Program-made: the position numbers and the translations under genes | Notes under the pieces: generated by a model | The model's database searches: none | What the model was told of the DNA's origin: nothing | What the model saw: only the letters and a program-made list of their open reading frames with translations | In this document: one piece after another, positions 43,341 through 53,291 of the stretch | Layout of the letters: the number at the start of each line of letters is the position of its first letter | How positions within the stretch are numbered: the first letter of the stretch is position 1 | DNA from: Tissierella pigra | Lineage (GTDB): Bacteria; Bacillota; Clostridia; Tissierellales; Tissierellaceae | Reading direction: 5' to 3' | Length of the DNA stretch: 58,878 bases | Assembly (NCBI RefSeq): GCF_009695605.1 | Contig: NZ_VUNQ01000022.1 | Span: 1-58,878, forward strand

Positions 43341-44678
43341 CTATTTTTCATTTTTTCTACCATCTTTGTAGTATATAATTCTGGATATTACAAAGCTATT
43401 TTTTCTTGAAAACTCCCTATTAAAATACTCAAAATAAGCTCCCGGTGAAATCAATCCTTGGATTTTTACTAAATCTATTCCTGCCTGGCCAACTATAGTA
43501 TCTGCTAAAAGAACACAATTTGTATTTAAAGCGAAATATGTCTTAAATGGTCCCTTCATAAACTTATAAAAATTCCCTTTCAACCGTTCATATACTATAC
43601 TTGCATAATCTTTATGTGGGTTTGCAGGTATTATCCCTAACTCTTTATCTTTTTGACTTTTAGGATGCCATTCATACAAATTTTTACGAATATCTTCGAT
43701 TCTATCCCTTACCCTTTTCTTCTGATTTTTATTAAGCTTTAAACCAAATCCAAATAAGGTTTTTCCCATATACTCTTGAGAAAACTCTATATATTTCTCT
43801 TTATCAAAGACTTCTATTAAAACTCCATCAGATATGATTCCTGCTAATTTATAAGTATCCTCATCATAACTGCCATAAGTCATTACCCTATCCTCAAACC
43901 AAATATCCACATGACCAAAAGCAGAAACTCCTTTATCTCCTACATGTATTAAAACTTCTAAATCAAAATCAGTGTTTTCTTTTGATATTATTAAATCTTC
44001 TAGACTTAATTTCTCAGTTTCAAAAGCCTTATTGATTTTCATCAAGATCTTATGTGGAATGAATGCAACCATAAATATGGGAAGATTAATTCTAACTCTC
44101 CTTTTAAAAGAATCTTTTGTCTCTATGGATAATCCATCTAATAAAGCATCTATAATAAATGAAATTCCGTAGAGAATAAAAAACATTCCAATTGCATTGG
44201 AGATAGGTAAAATAGCTGATAGAGGATAAATCATTATAATTATTCCAAGAAATATTAAAATCATGGATTCTATAACCACAAAGAATCTTCTTTCTACATG
44301 ATTTTTCTTATATTGGATATAGATTAAAAGTCTAATTATTCCTCCAAAAAAGGCATATATTCCAAAAAACATCGGGAAGATTGAAATAATCAGTTTAGGT
44401 TTAAAGTAAATAATGTATGCCATAGTTAGATTAAGTATAAATCCAAATAATCTAGATATTGAAGTAAATTTCTTTTTATTAATAGGAGAAAATCCTATGA
44501 TTTGAAAGATTGCTGTTATACAAAAAAGTATAACTAGTAGATTTAAAATATTCTTTACTGCAAATATGACAGTTGCTTTTTGAGTTAAAAATAATATTCC
44601 AAGGCCTAAATATAATATGCCTGAAAATATCATAGAATAAATGTCAATATTTTTTACTTTTAATTCTTTTATATTCAT
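43341..44678 (-). CDS. HdeD/DUF308-type membrane protein fused to a papain-like domain
   Basis: A 445-residue protein. The first 190 residues form six or more membrane helices of the HdeD/DUF308 kind. The cytosolic or surface part (about 240-440) has a circularly permuted papain-like arrangement: a His first (VSAFGHVDIWFEDRVMTYG) and a candidate nucleophile Cys later (NTNCVLLADTIVGQAG), as in DUF4105/YiiX-type enzymes. Hydrolase or acyltransferase activity on a lipid or wall substrate is possible. The domain call is by motif only. Confidence 0.65.
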   Translation of the reverse strand: MNIKELKVKNIDIYSMIFSGILYLGLGILFLTQKATVIFAVKNILNLLVILFCITAIFQIIGFSPINKKKFTSISRLFGFILNLTMAYIIYFKPKLIISIFPMFFGIYAFFGGIIRLLIYIQYKKNHVERRFFVVIESMILIFLGIIIMIYPLSAILPISNAIGMFFILYGISFIIDALLDGLSIETKDSFKRRVRINLPIFMVAFIPHKILMKINKAFETEKLSLEDLIISKENTDFDLEVLIHVGDKGVSAFGHVDIWFEDRVMTYGSYDEDTYKLAGIISDGVLIEVFDKEKYIEFSQEYMGKTLFGFGLKLNKNQKKRVRDRIEDIRKNLYEWHPKSQKDKELGIIPANPHKDYASIVYERLKGNFYKFMKGPFKTYFALNTNCVLLADTIVGQAGIDLVKIQGLISPGAYFEYFNREFSRKNSFVISRIIYYKDGRKNEK

Positions 44679-44695
44679 ATATTCACCTCTTATGA

Positions 44696-44923
44696 TTATG
44701 CAAAATTATTTAATAGAATTTTAATATTTTCTTCTATTTCTACTAGTAAATTTTCTTTCAATACTCTTTCCAATAAATAAGAATTTTAAATTACATTTAT
44801 GTGATTAAGTGCAAATTTCCATATTACATCAATATCTATTCTCTTTATTATATATTCATAAAAGTATTTTGTTAAGTTAGTATTGGGTTTTTCCCAATTT
44901 ATTTCTTTAAATATCTTTATCAT
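44696..44923 (-). pseudogene. possible degraded short gene
   Basis: A 75-codon minus-strand frame beginning with ATG at 44923 and ending at 44696 has one internal TAA (44786-44788). Both halves look like coding sequence (lysine- and glutamate-rich helices such as ERVLKENLLVEIEENI). No family recognised; could be chance in AT-rich DNA. Confidence 0.3.
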
Positions 44924-45188
44924 TATTATATTGATTTAATAGTCATATTTATATTTCTCATTTTATAATACCACAAAACATAAATCCTTCACAAAATAAA
45001 AACTATAAAAAGATCAAAGAGAGCCTAGACTTTAGCCCATGCTCTCTCCTGATTATAAGGACTTTATTTTATTGGGATATAGTAAAGAATACATTAGATG
45101 AAGTATGCTAAACCTCTAACAAAACCACTAATACTATCTTTTGAAATCAATTCTATATTTTAGTGCTCCTACTTGTTCATTTGAAATC
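44924..45188. other. intergenic region without a convincing gene
   Basis: Contains a short inverted repeat (45018-45024 with 45041-45047) that may be a terminator for the gene to the right. Fragmented minus-strand reading frames near 45080-45185 look like coding debris but cannot be assigned. Confidence 0.4.
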
Positions 45189-45752
45189 TTACTCCATTCT
45201 ACCCCATTTCATTTCTTCACCATTCTTATCATATTTCTTTCTTTTAGCAGTAATTTCTTCTATCTCTACTTCATATATATTAGTCCTCTTTAATCCTGAT
45301 TTAACTGCTATATCAAAGTAATCCATTTTTGTGGAAGTATATTTTTCACATATTAGCCTCATGGCTTTTATTTTTTCTTCTTCATCTTCTACTAATCTTA
45401 CCTTACCTTTCACAACTGCCGATTCATACTCCGTTGTAAAAACACTACTAATAAGTAATACTGATTTAGATTCATCCTTTGCTATTTCATCTAGTTCACC
45501 TTTAGTATACTTTTCTGGAATCTTTATTTCTCCTATGAATGATATACTAACATTAGGGTTTTTCTCAAATATCTTTACCTTTCTTCCATCCATAGCTGAG
45601 TGAAAATATAAGGTGCTTTTATCCCTTACAATAGAAAGAGGAATTCCATAAGGTTCATTATATTCATCAATCATTGAAATAACACCATATCTTGCCTTAT
45701 CTATAACTTCTAATCCAAATTCTTTACTCATTTCTCTATCTTTTCTTCTCAT
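45189..45752 (-). CDS. pyridoxamine 5'-phosphate oxidase-fold flavin protein (NimA-like)
   Basis: A 187-residue split-barrel flavoprotein: MRRKDREM and KARYGVISMIDEYNEPYGIP are typical of the NimA-like group of FMN-binding proteins found across clostridia. These are small cytoplasmic reductases or flavin carriers of unclear substrate. Start set at ATG 45752, five bases after TAGGTGG; the in-frame GTG at 45761 overlaps that site. Confidence 0.85.
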   Translation of the reverse strand: MRRKDREMSKEFGLEVIDKARYGVISMIDEYNEPYGIPLSIVRDKSTLYFHSAMDGRKVKIFEKNPNVSISFIGEIKIPEKYTKGELDEIAKDESKSVLLISSVFTTEYESAVVKGKVRLVEDEEEKIKAMRLICEKYTSTKMDYFDIAVKSGLKRTNIYEVEIEEITAKRKKYDKNGEEMKWGRME

Positions 45753-46055
45753 AATTTCCACCTACCTAAAATATATTATTTTAATTCTGTAACCAAGATA
45801 TTGCTTTCATTTTAATCTTTATTAGAATATTTGTACTACTTCTATTCTCATTATATAGTACTTACCCATAATACTCCATAGATCTTTAATAATAAAATCT
45901 TAACAATATTGTTACTGGAATCAAAATAAACAAAATTAAATTTATATATATCTATTAAATATTTATAATTTATTTAGTTGTTTGCTTATTTCTAATATTT
46001 CCTGATTTATATTTTTCTTATCTTTTTATTAATTTCTATTTTCGAATCATCTTTT

Positions 46056-46784
46056 TTAACACTCATTTGTTTTTTTTAATGCTTTTTCTCTGTATAAATC
46101 TTTATCTGCCATAGTGATTATATCTACCATATTTTTTAATGAATTGCTGTAAGCAACTCCTGCACTAAATTGAATATTTAATCCATAATCTACAGATAGA
46201 TTGTGAATTTCTCTCCTAATTCTTTCTATAATTTTATAAGCTATATTTTTATCTTGTTTAAAAAGCAAAATTATAAATTCGTCTCCTCCATACCTTAACC
46301 CTACATCATTTTTCCTTATACACTTTTTAATTCCTTCTCCTACAATCTCAATGGCTTTATCACCTGCTGTATGACCATGTATATCATTTATTCTCTTTAA
46401 ATTATCCACATCAATAATTATCAGAGTAAAACTTTCTGTCCTAAGATTAAGCATTTCATCATTGATGAATCTCTCCCAGTAGTTACGATTATATAGTCCT
46501 GTGACTTTATCAATAAATACCTTACTGCAATTACTACACTTATTATATTCATCTACGATTGTAATTAAATAGTATAATTTATTGGTAATATTAACCTTGT
46601 CAAGGGTTACATAATAATCACCTAACTCATATTGAAATGGTAAATCATCAGACAATCTTTGTAAAATCTTTAGTTTTTCAATATAAGATATAGCATTTTG
46701 ATTATCTATGCTTGTATATTCTATATTACATCTCTTGTCTAATACAATACGAATTATTTCCTTATGTTTATCCCCTTTAGGCAT
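46056..46784 (-). CDS. diguanylate cyclase (GGDEF)
   Basis: A 242-residue protein with a short N-terminal sensory region (about 1-75) and a complete GGDEF domain (about 80-240). The active site RYGGDEFIILL is intact, and an RxxD inhibitory site (RKND) lies five residues before it. It makes cyclic di-GMP from GTP. No membrane helices. Divergent from an XRE regulator gene that has paired operators in the space between them. Confidence 0.92.
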   Translation of the reverse strand: MPKGDKHKEIIRIVLDKRCNIEYTSIDNQNAISYIEKLKILQRLSDDLPFQYELGDYYVTLDKVNITNKLYYLITIVDEYNKCSNCSKVFIDKVTGLYNRNYWERFINDEMLNLRTESFTLIIIDVDNLKRINDIHGHTAGDKAIEIVGEGIKKCIRKNDVGLRYGGDEFIILLFKQDKNIAYKIIERIRREIHNLSVDYGLNIQFSAGVAYSNSLKNMVDIITMADKDLYREKALKKTNEC

Positions 46785-46811
46785 AATAAATATCCCCCAT
46801 TTTAAAATTTT

Positions 46812-46874
46812 GTTCTTTATTAGAACATATTATTACATAGTTTTGGATAAAATACAAGTGTTCCAATAAAGAAC
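46812..46874. promoter_or_regulatory. paired operator-like palindromes between diguanylate cyclase and XRE genes
   Basis: Two related 15-base elements, GTTCT-N5-AGAAC (46812-46826) and GTTCC-N5-AGAAC (46860-46874), are themselves near-palindromes and are spaced 33 bases apart. They flank the probable divergent promoters and are good candidates for binding sites of the adjacent XRE protein. Confidence 0.6.
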
Positions 46875-46890
46875 AAAAAGGTGGTATATT

Positions 46891-47136
46891 ATGAAGTTAA
46901 TATTAGATTCTAAAGAGCGTAATGTTGCAGGACCTAGAATAAAAATTGCAAGACTAAAAAGCAAGCTTACACAACAGGAATTATCAGCAAAACTTGAAAC
47001 ACTTGCTGTCTATGTAGATAGGGCAAGTATTTCAAAAATTGAACAACAGAAAAGAATTATTACTGATATGGAACTGGTAGCATTTTCTAAGATACTTAAG
47101 GTTAGTGTCGATTGGTTGTTGGGGATTGATAAGTAA
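46891..47136 (+). CDS. XRE family helix-turn-helix regulator
   Basis: An 81-residue Cro/CI-type DNA-binding protein: GPRIKIARLKSKLTQQELSA at the N-terminus, recognition helix in VYVDRASISKIEQ, and the ending VSVDWLLGIDK common to small XRE repressors. It probably represses itself and the divergent diguanylate cyclase gene through the palindromes upstream. Confidence 0.9.
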   Translation: MKLILDSKERNVAGPRIKIARLKSKLTQQELSAKLETLAVYVDRASISKIEQQKRIITDMELVAFSKILKVSVDWLLGIDK

Positions 47137-47445
47137 GTTTTGATTCAATTAGATAGGGAAAGAAGAATTATATATCTTGATTTATCTATTTTAATGTTTT
47201 CATATATACCTTTTCGCATACTATATAATCATAGACGGAGACATATGACAAATTTAATGTATAGAATAATTTATTCATTTTTTTAAAAGGGAATAATACT
47301 TTAATAATTAAGGAGATTTATTGTAAATAAACATAAGGTTCTTTAAGAGAAAATAGAATTAAAGCAAAATAAGTATGAGGCAGTTATTATCTACACTTTT
47401 ATTTAATTACAATAATCCAAGTATTCTTCTACACCCTTAATTTTT
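47137..47445. other. gene-free AT-rich stretch
   Basis: No ORF with a ribosome site, no RNA fold or repeat recognised. It ends at the terminator of the peptide-binding-protein gene. Confidence 0.5.
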
Positions 47446-47490
47446 ATAGATAAAATGAGGGACAATAGTATTGTCCCTCATTTTATCTAT
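47446..47490 (-). terminator. terminator of the substrate-binding protein gene
   Basis: Perfect stem of about 20 bp with a three- to five-base loop directly after the stop codon; T-rich on both strands. Confidence 0.85.
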
Positions 47491-47491
47491 A

Positions 47492-49102
47492 TTATTTATC
47501 TAGCCATATATAAGTATATTCAGATTCTGATGCTTTTTCCACAGCCTCTCCTGCCGGATGACCTTTTACATAAGATTTAACTACTATCTTTGCTCCCTTT
47601 TCATATAAAAATATATTTGGAAGATCCTCTGATAATATTTTTTGTATTTCTTTATATACAGGTGCTCTATCTTCTTCTGAAGATAAGATTACCCCTTGTT
47701 TCAATAATTCTTCTACTCTAGGATTATTATATTCCCCTAGATTCATTGAAGTACCTACACCAATACGATTTCCTATTGCTGATATATCTGGTCCTTGGTA
47801 TCCGCCAAGCATTGTCAATTCAAAATCACGTCCAAACCAAACCTTCTCATCATAAGCTGCATCATCCATTGCATTAACTTGTAGATCTATGCCAAATTCT
47901 TTGAAATTTGATTTAAGAACTTCTACTATATCATCAAATCCAGGATAAGTATCCACTGTTGTAGTAAAATAAATTCCATTATCATCAGCCTTATATCCTG
48001 CTTCTTCAAGTAAAGCTTTCGCTTTTTCAATATCCCTCTCTGGAAGTTTTGCATCTTCATTTATTGCCCAATCATAAAGAGGTGATATGAAATATTCTGC
48101 TTTTTCGCCAATACCTTTTAATGCCTTAGTAAAAATTTCATCTCTATCTATACCATAAGCTACTGCTTGTCTGACCTTTAAGTCAGCAAACTTACCCTTA
48201 TTTACATTAAAATGTATATAGCCTTTGTTTGGCCAAAGTTTATCATATATTACATAATCTGGATTGTTTTCAAATCCACTAAGCTCATTAGCAGGAACGC
48301 CATGTTTATTTTCATCTGTTTCTCCATTTAGCCATGCTTGGTAAGCAGTACTCTGCTCTGGAATTATAGAGAATACTACCTTATCTAAATATGGTTTATC
48401 TCCCCAGTATTCATCATTTCTTTCAATAGTTACACTTTGTCCACTTTTATGCTCTACAAATTTAAATGGACCAGTACCTATTGGACTTTGATTTGCAGGA
48501 TTTTCTAACCAATCAGTTCCTTCATATATATGCTTTGGCATTATATATGTTCCAAACCATGCTATATATCCTAACAATCCTGAATTAGGTCCCTTAAGCT
48601 TAAATACTACTGTATTTTTGTCCGGACATATAATTTCTTCAATATCTGAAAGTGATGCTGAAGCAAATCCCTTTTCCTTTATTATCTGATCAAAAGTCCA
48701 CTTTACGTCCTCTGAGCTGAAATCTTTGCCATCATGCCATTTAACATTTTCTTGTAGATGAAATGTTACGGTTTTAGCATCTTCAGAGAATTCCCATTCT
48801 TTAGCAAGATCTGGAACCACTTGATCATATCCATTGATCTTTACAAGCTTATTGAAAATATTTTGAATCACTGGATATGCACCATCATCAGAATGAGCAT
48901 CAGGATTATATGTTTGAGGTTCTCTAGATACACTTGCTATAAAGGTTCCACCTTCCTTAGGTTCAGATGAAACCTCTGGCTCAGAGTCAATTTTTGCCAC
49001 ATCCTCTGTTTTATTAGCTTCTGGTACTTCATTTTTCTTAGCACATCCTGTAAATAGTCCAAGGCATAGAACTATAACAAGAAGTAAAGATATTTTTCTC
49101 AT
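47492..49102 (-). CDS. ABC transporter substrate-binding lipoprotein, family 5 (peptide)
   Basis: A 536-residue lipoprotein. Lipobox LFTGC at residues 16-20, a charged linker, then the family 5 extracellular solute-binding fold (PQTYNPDAHSDDG at the start; SPIGTGPFKFVEHKSGQSV in the middle). It captures oligopeptides or related solutes for the DppBCDF-like transporter encoded upstream. It is separated from that operon by a strong hairpin, which allows separate, usually higher, expression of the binding protein. Confidence 0.9.
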   Translation of the reverse strand: MRKISLLLVIVLCLGLFTGCAKKNEVPEANKTEDVAKIDSEPEVSSEPKEGGTFIASVSREPQTYNPDAHSDDGAYPVIQNIFNKLVKINGYDQVVPDLAKEWEFSEDAKTVTFHLQENVKWHDGKDFSSEDVKWTFDQIIKEKGFASASLSDIEEIICPDKNTVVFKLKGPNSGLLGYIAWFGTYIMPKHIYEGTDWLENPANQSPIGTGPFKFVEHKSGQSVTIERNDEYWGDKPYLDKVVFSIIPEQSTAYQAWLNGETDENKHGVPANELSGFENNPDYVIYDKLWPNKGYIHFNVNKGKFADLKVRQAVAYGIDRDEIFTKALKGIGEKAEYFISPLYDWAINEDAKLPERDIEKAKALLEEAGYKADDNGIYFTTTVDTYPGFDDIVEVLKSNFKEFGIDLQVNAMDDAAYDEKVWFGRDFELTMLGGYQGPDISAIGNRIGVGTSMNLGEYNNPRVEELLKQGVILSSEEDRAPVYKEIQKILSEDLPNIFLYEKGAKIVVKSYVKGHPAGEAVEKASESEYTYIWLDK

Positions 49103-49230
49103 TTACTTTCCCTCCATTTTTTTATATGTAATATATTTACTTATACAGCTTGATTAATTATTTTATCTCAAGCTAATCCAATGAATTTCTTTGTCATTGG
49201 AATATTTTTTCACCTCTCCTTTCATTTTTT

Positions 49231-49270
49231 ATTTATTTAATTAAGGAATGAATTCCTTAATTAAATAAAT
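49231..49270 (-). terminator. hairpin between dppF-like and binding-protein genes
   Basis: Nineteen-base perfect arms with a two-base loop, overlapping the stop codon of the ATPase gene. Probably ends or attenuates the upstream operon. Confidence 0.75.
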
Positions 49271-50216
49271 AAAAACAGCTTGCATAATGATTATCTCCCA
49301 CCTCTTCCATAATAGGATATGATTTATTACACTTTTCACCTGCCTTATAGCATCTTGGAGCAAAATAACATCCTGGACCTGTATCAACAGGAGTAGGCGG
49401 TTCACCCTTTATTCTAATTAAATCTTTATTATCAAATGGATTTATAGATCCACAGTTTGAAATCAATGCCTTTGTATATGGATGCCTTGGATTATGTATT
49501 ACATCGTCTGTTTGCCCAATCTCAACTATTTTACCTAAATACATTACTGCAATCCTATGGGATATATAACGTGTGGTTGCAATATCATGACTTATAAATA
49601 TCATTCCAGCCCCTCGCTCCTCAGTAAGTTGCAGCAATAGATTTATTATATCTGCACGAACTGATACATCCAGCATAGAAACAGGTTCATCAGCAATAAT
49701 AATCTTGGGATTCAATAGCATAGATCTAATTATAGATATTCTTTGAAGCTGTCCTCCAGAAAGCTCATGGGGATATCTGGAAAGATAGTCCTTTGCTGGT
49801 CTTATACCTGCCTTCTCCATAGCCGCTATACAAATATTTATTCTTTCTTCCTCAGAATTCCCTATACCATGTATCTTTAATGCAGTAGTCAATATCCTTT
49901 TAACATTATCTCTAGGGTCAAAGGTATCAAATGGATTTTGGAAAATCATTTGACAATCTCTCCTGAATTTTAAATCTTTATTTCTCAATATGTATTCAAT
50001 AGACTTGCCCTCAAATTCAATAATTCCTTCTGTGGGACTCTCTAAAGCAACTAATAATTTTCCCAAAGTAGATTTACCACAGCCAGACTCACCTATTATT
50101 CCCAATATGTTTCCTCTTTCAAGGGAAAAGCTAACTCCATCTACAGCCTTGATAGTTTGTTTCTTTTTTTGAACATACCATTTTCTTAAATCCTTTACCG
50201 TTATGAGGCTAGCCAT
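49257..50216 (-). CDS. oligopeptide/dipeptide ABC transporter ATPase, DppF/OppF-like
   Basis: A 319-residue ATPase. Walker A GESGCGKST, signature LSGGQLQRISI and Walker B IIIADEPVS are intact, and the C-terminal oligopeptide-transporter extension carries the cysteine motif (GCYFAPRCYKAGEKC) that binds a [4Fe-4S] cluster in related proteins. The ATG at 50216 is preferred, with GGAGG eight bases upstream; the in-frame GTG at 50225 overlaps that site. It overlaps the preceding gene by eight bases. Confidence 0.92.
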   Translation of the reverse strand: MASLITVKDLRKWYVQKKKQTIKAVDGVSFSLERGNILGIIGESGCGKSTLGKLLVALESPTEGIIEFEGKSIEYILRNKDLKFRRDCQMIFQNPFDTFDPRDNVKRILTTALKIHGIGNSEEERINICIAAMEKAGIRPAKDYLSRYPHELSGGQLQRISIIRSMLLNPKIIIADEPVSMLDVSVRADIINLLLQLTEERGAGMIFISHDIATTRYISHRIAVMYLGKIVEIGQTDDVIHNPRHPYTKALISNCGSINPFDNKDLIRIKGEPPTPVDTGPGCYFAPRCYKAGEKCNKSYPIMEEVGDNHYASCFYLFN

Positions 50217-51180
50217 TATATTCACCTCCCACTAAATGACATGCTACCTTCCAATCATTTGATATCTCTACGGTCTTTGGCTCTCTGACAAAGCATATAT
50301 CCATAGAATCTTTGCATCTATCAGCAAAAATGCATCCCCTATGTACCACACTAAGATCTGGAAAAGAACCTGGAATCCCCTTTAACCTATTTCTCTCTCC
50401 TGTAAGAGATGGATAGGAATTCAAAAGCTCCCTAGTATAAGGATGCTTAGGCAAACTAAAGACATCTTCCACATATCCTGATTCAAGAAGGTAACCTGCG
50501 TACATCACTGCAACCTTTTTACATGTTAAAGATACTACTGACACATCATGAGTTATCATTATTCTTGTCAATTTTAACTTTTCTTCAAGCTCCATTATCT
50601 CCTCAAGTATCTGTCCTTGTGTCACAACATCTAAGGCAGTTGTTGCCTCATCTAATATCAATAGCCTCGGGTAATGAAGCAAACTAAGAGCTATACTGAC
50701 TCTTTGGATCATTCCTCCTGATAATTCATGAGGATAAAGATTATATACTCCCTTCGATAGATTCACAAGATTAAATAGTTCAAGTATTCTCTCCTTAGTA
50801 TCTTTATCTGTAGCATTTGCCTCATGAATTTTATATATATCATTCATTTGAAGCCCGATTTTATGTACGGGACTTAGGGAATTCATTGATTTTTGGAAAA
50901 CATATGCAATTTCCTTCCACTTTATTTGTCTCAATCTTTCTTCATCTATTTTTAATAGATCAGTTCCATCAAATATAATATCTCCCGTTATTTCTGTTAT
51001 TTCCTTGGGAAGGAGACTAAGAATCGACATAGCAAATGTTGACTTTCCTGACCCGGATTCACCGACTATTCCAACAGAATCCTCTGATTCTATATTCAAA
51101 GATAAATCCTTCACTGCTTTAATCTTTTTCCCTTTAACTTTATATACAATATTTAGATAATTTATATTAAGTAATGACAT
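50209..51180 (-). CDS. oligopeptide/dipeptide ABC transporter ATPase, DppD/OppD-like
   Basis: A 323-residue ATPase with Walker A GESGSGKST, signature LSGGMIQRVSI, Walker B LLILDEATTALD and a C-terminal cysteine-containing extension (HRGCIFADRCKDSMDIC). Start set at ATG 51180 behind GAGGAGG; an in-frame ATG at 51204 lies inside the permease gene with no site. Pairs with the DppF-like subunit to power the importer. Confidence 0.92.
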   Translation of the reverse strand: MSLLNINYLNIVYKVKGKKIKAVKDLSLNIESEDSVGIVGESGSGKSTFAMSILSLLPKEITEITGDIIFDGTDLLKIDEERLRQIKWKEIAYVFQKSMNSLSPVHKIGLQMNDIYKIHEANATDKDTKERILELFNLVNLSKGVYNLYPHELSGGMIQRVSIALSLLHYPRLLILDEATTALDVVTQGQILEEIMELEEKLKLTRIMITHDVSVVSLTCKKVAVMYAGYLLESGYVEDVFSLPKHPYTRELLNSYPSLTGERNRLKGIPGSFPDLSVVHRGCIFADRCKDSMDICFVREPKTVEISNDWKVACHLVGGEYNG

Positions 51181-51190
51181 TTTATCCTCC

Positions 51191-52042
51191 TCAGTCTTTC
51201 CCATTAAATTTAGGGTTTAACAGATGATTCATTCCTTCTCCAATTAAATAGAAGGAAAGCACTGTACATACAATTGCCAAACCTGGAAAAGTGCATATCC
51301 ACCAGCTTCGTGGGAGGTATACTTTTCCATTTGCAATTATCTTGCCCCAGCTTATAACATTGGGGTCTCCAAGACCCAAGAAAGATAAGCCTGCCTCAGA
51401 TAATATTGCTGACGATATAGCCATTGTGGAATCTGCTATAATGGGGAAAATTCCATTAGGTATAATATGCCTAAACAATATCCTAATATTGCCTTCACCA
51501 ATGGTTTGAGCGCTTTTTATAAATGTCCTTTCTCTTAAGGATATTGCTTGTGAACGCATCAATCTTGCAGTGCCTGTCCAGCTTGTTAATGCCATAACAA
51601 CTATTATATTAGTTAAACTGCTGCCATAGATTGCAATAATAATTAATATTAGAAAAAAAGTTGGCAGCATTAAAAAAATATTTATTATCTCAGAAATTAT
51701 TTTATCAGTCTTTCCCCCTAAATATCCTGCAATACCTCCTATTAATGTTCCTATAATCGACGATATAAAGGCAACTACAATTCCTACCTTTAATGATGTC
51801 CTAGCACCCCAAACTACCATGCTAAATACATCTCTGCCTAAACCATCAGTACCAAAAATATATTTAGAAGAAGGCCTTGCAGTTAAATCATCGTTTAAAA
51901 AATAAGGATCATTAGTAGCAATAAAGGGGGACAATATTGCTACTAAAATCAATATTATAAGAATTGTAATGCCAATCAATAGTTCCTTACTAGAGCATAT
52001 TTTCTTCAATATATATTGCACATTCTTCATAATATAGCACAT
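51191..52042 (-). CDS. oligopeptide/dipeptide ABC transporter permease, DppC-like
   Basis: A 283-residue permease with six membrane helices and the EAA-type cytoplasmic loop (AQTIGEGNIRILFRHIIPN). The N-terminal region contains the typical GTDGLGRDVFS. It follows dppB-like within two bases. Two starts are possible (ATG 52042 or 52030); neither has a strong ribosome site, consistent with coupling to the upstream gene. Confidence 0.9.
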   Translation of the reverse strand: MCYIMKNVQYILKKICSSKELLIGITILIILILVAILSPFIATNDPYFLNDDLTARPSSKYIFGTDGLGRDVFSMVVWGARTSLKVGIVVAFISSIIGTLIGGIAGYLGGKTDKIISEIINIFLMLPTFFLILIIIAIYGSSLTNIIVVMALTSWTGTARLMRSQAISLRERTFIKSAQTIGEGNIRILFRHIIPNGIFPIIADSTMAISSAILSEAGLSFLGLGDPNVISWGKIIANGKVYLPRSWWICTFPGLAIVCTVLSFYLIGEGMNHLLNPKFNGKD

Positions 52043-52044
52043 CC

Positions 52045-53010
52045 TTATTCAAGCCTAATTCTTGGATCTATTAAGGCATAGATAATATCAGTAATAATCA
52101 TAACTACACAAATAGATACAGAGATCATCAGATATACACCTGTTAGCAATGGATAATCCCTTTTCATTATTGCATCCATAATAAGTCTGCCCATACCGGG
52201 CCATGCGAAAACTATCTCTATCAAAGCTACTCCACTAATTATAAATGCCAAAGATAAGCTGAGTTTTGTAATAGTAGGGATTATAGCATTTCTCAACACA
52301 TATTTATTAAATATCTTATTTTCTTTCATTCCTGCTGCTCTTAAAGTCAAAATAAAATCCTCTGACATAGTTTGCAAAACTGAGGATCTAGCTATTCTGA
52401 AATACATTGGCATCTGAATTATAAATAGGGTACTGACAGGTAAAATCATATGCTTTACAACGTCTAAAACACGAGCAAACCCTTGATGTTCTGCTCTTAA
52501 ATCATACATTCCTGAAGTAGGTAAAATTCCAAATTTAGATGCAAATATAAGTATCAAAATTAATCCAAGCCAAAAGCCAGGAATAGCATCAAAAACATAG
52601 CAAGCACTGCACATAAGCCTATCAAATATAGACCCTGCTTTCCTTGCTGCATATACACCTAAAAATGTTCCTACTATAACTGACAATATAACCCCTGTTA
52701 AAGTAAGTAAAATTGTGGCAAATAACTTTTCACCGATTAACTTTGACACAGGCTCATTGCTCATATAGGAATATCCAAGATCACCTTTCAATATATTTTT
52801 TATATAATTACCAAACTGGATTGGAATAGATTTGTCTAATCCGTATTTAGCTGTTAAATGTTCTATAAGCTCTGGATTAGGATTTTCTGTACCTGCTAAA
52901 ACTTTTATAGGATTTCCTGGAGCATATCTAATTAAAAAAAAGGTTAAACAAAAAGAAAATAATATTGTCAAGATTCCAGTAGTAATACGCTTTCTAATAT
53001 AATCTCTCAT
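52045..53010 (-). CDS. oligopeptide/dipeptide ABC transporter permease, DppB-like
   Basis: A 321-residue permease with six membrane helices, N-terminal RYAPGNPIKVLAG and EAA loop LRAAGMKENKIFNKYVLRN. First gene of the operon dppB-C-D-F, with AGGAGG before its ATG. The order permease-permease-ATPase-ATPase-binding protein is common for nickel/peptide systems; the substrate cannot be decided. Confidence 0.92.
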   Translation of the reverse strand: MRDYIRKRITTGILTILFSFCLTFFLIRYAPGNPIKVLAGTENPNPELIEHLTAKYGLDKSIPIQFGNYIKNILKGDLGYSYMSNEPVSKLIGEKLFATILLTLTGVILSVIVGTFLGVYAARKAGSIFDRLMCSACYVFDAIPGFWLGLILILIFASKFGILPTSGMYDLRAEHQGFARVLDVVKHMILPVSTLFIIQMPMYFRIARSSVLQTMSEDFILTLRAAGMKENKIFNKYVLRNAIIPTITKLSLSLAFIISGVALIEIVFAWPGMGRLIMDAIMKRDYPLLTGVYLMISVSICVVMIITDIIYALIDPRIRLE

Positions 53011-53237
53011 AATATTTCCTCCTAATTAATCCGTCATTTCTAAAAATTATTCTAAAATATATGATAAACTTCTAACAATTTCCTTTTTCATTGAGTAGTA
53101 TAACATTTAATCTCCAGTATGTTAAATAGGATTTATCTATTCTAAAAATTTATTGATATGTTTTAATAATACTCAAATTGCTGTTAATATAATTTTTTAT
53201 ATCTATAACTTAAAATTTAAATTTTTCAAATAAAAAA

Positions 53238-53277
53238 GCAGGAGATTTCTTGGATTTTAGTCCATTCTTTCTCCTGC
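53238..53277 (-). terminator. terminator downstream of the RNA methyltransferase gene
   Basis: Eight-base arms (53238-53245, 53270-53277), loop of about 24 bases, shortly after the stop of the gene at 53292. Confidence 0.55.
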
Positions 53278-53291
53278 CTTTAAAGAATTTT

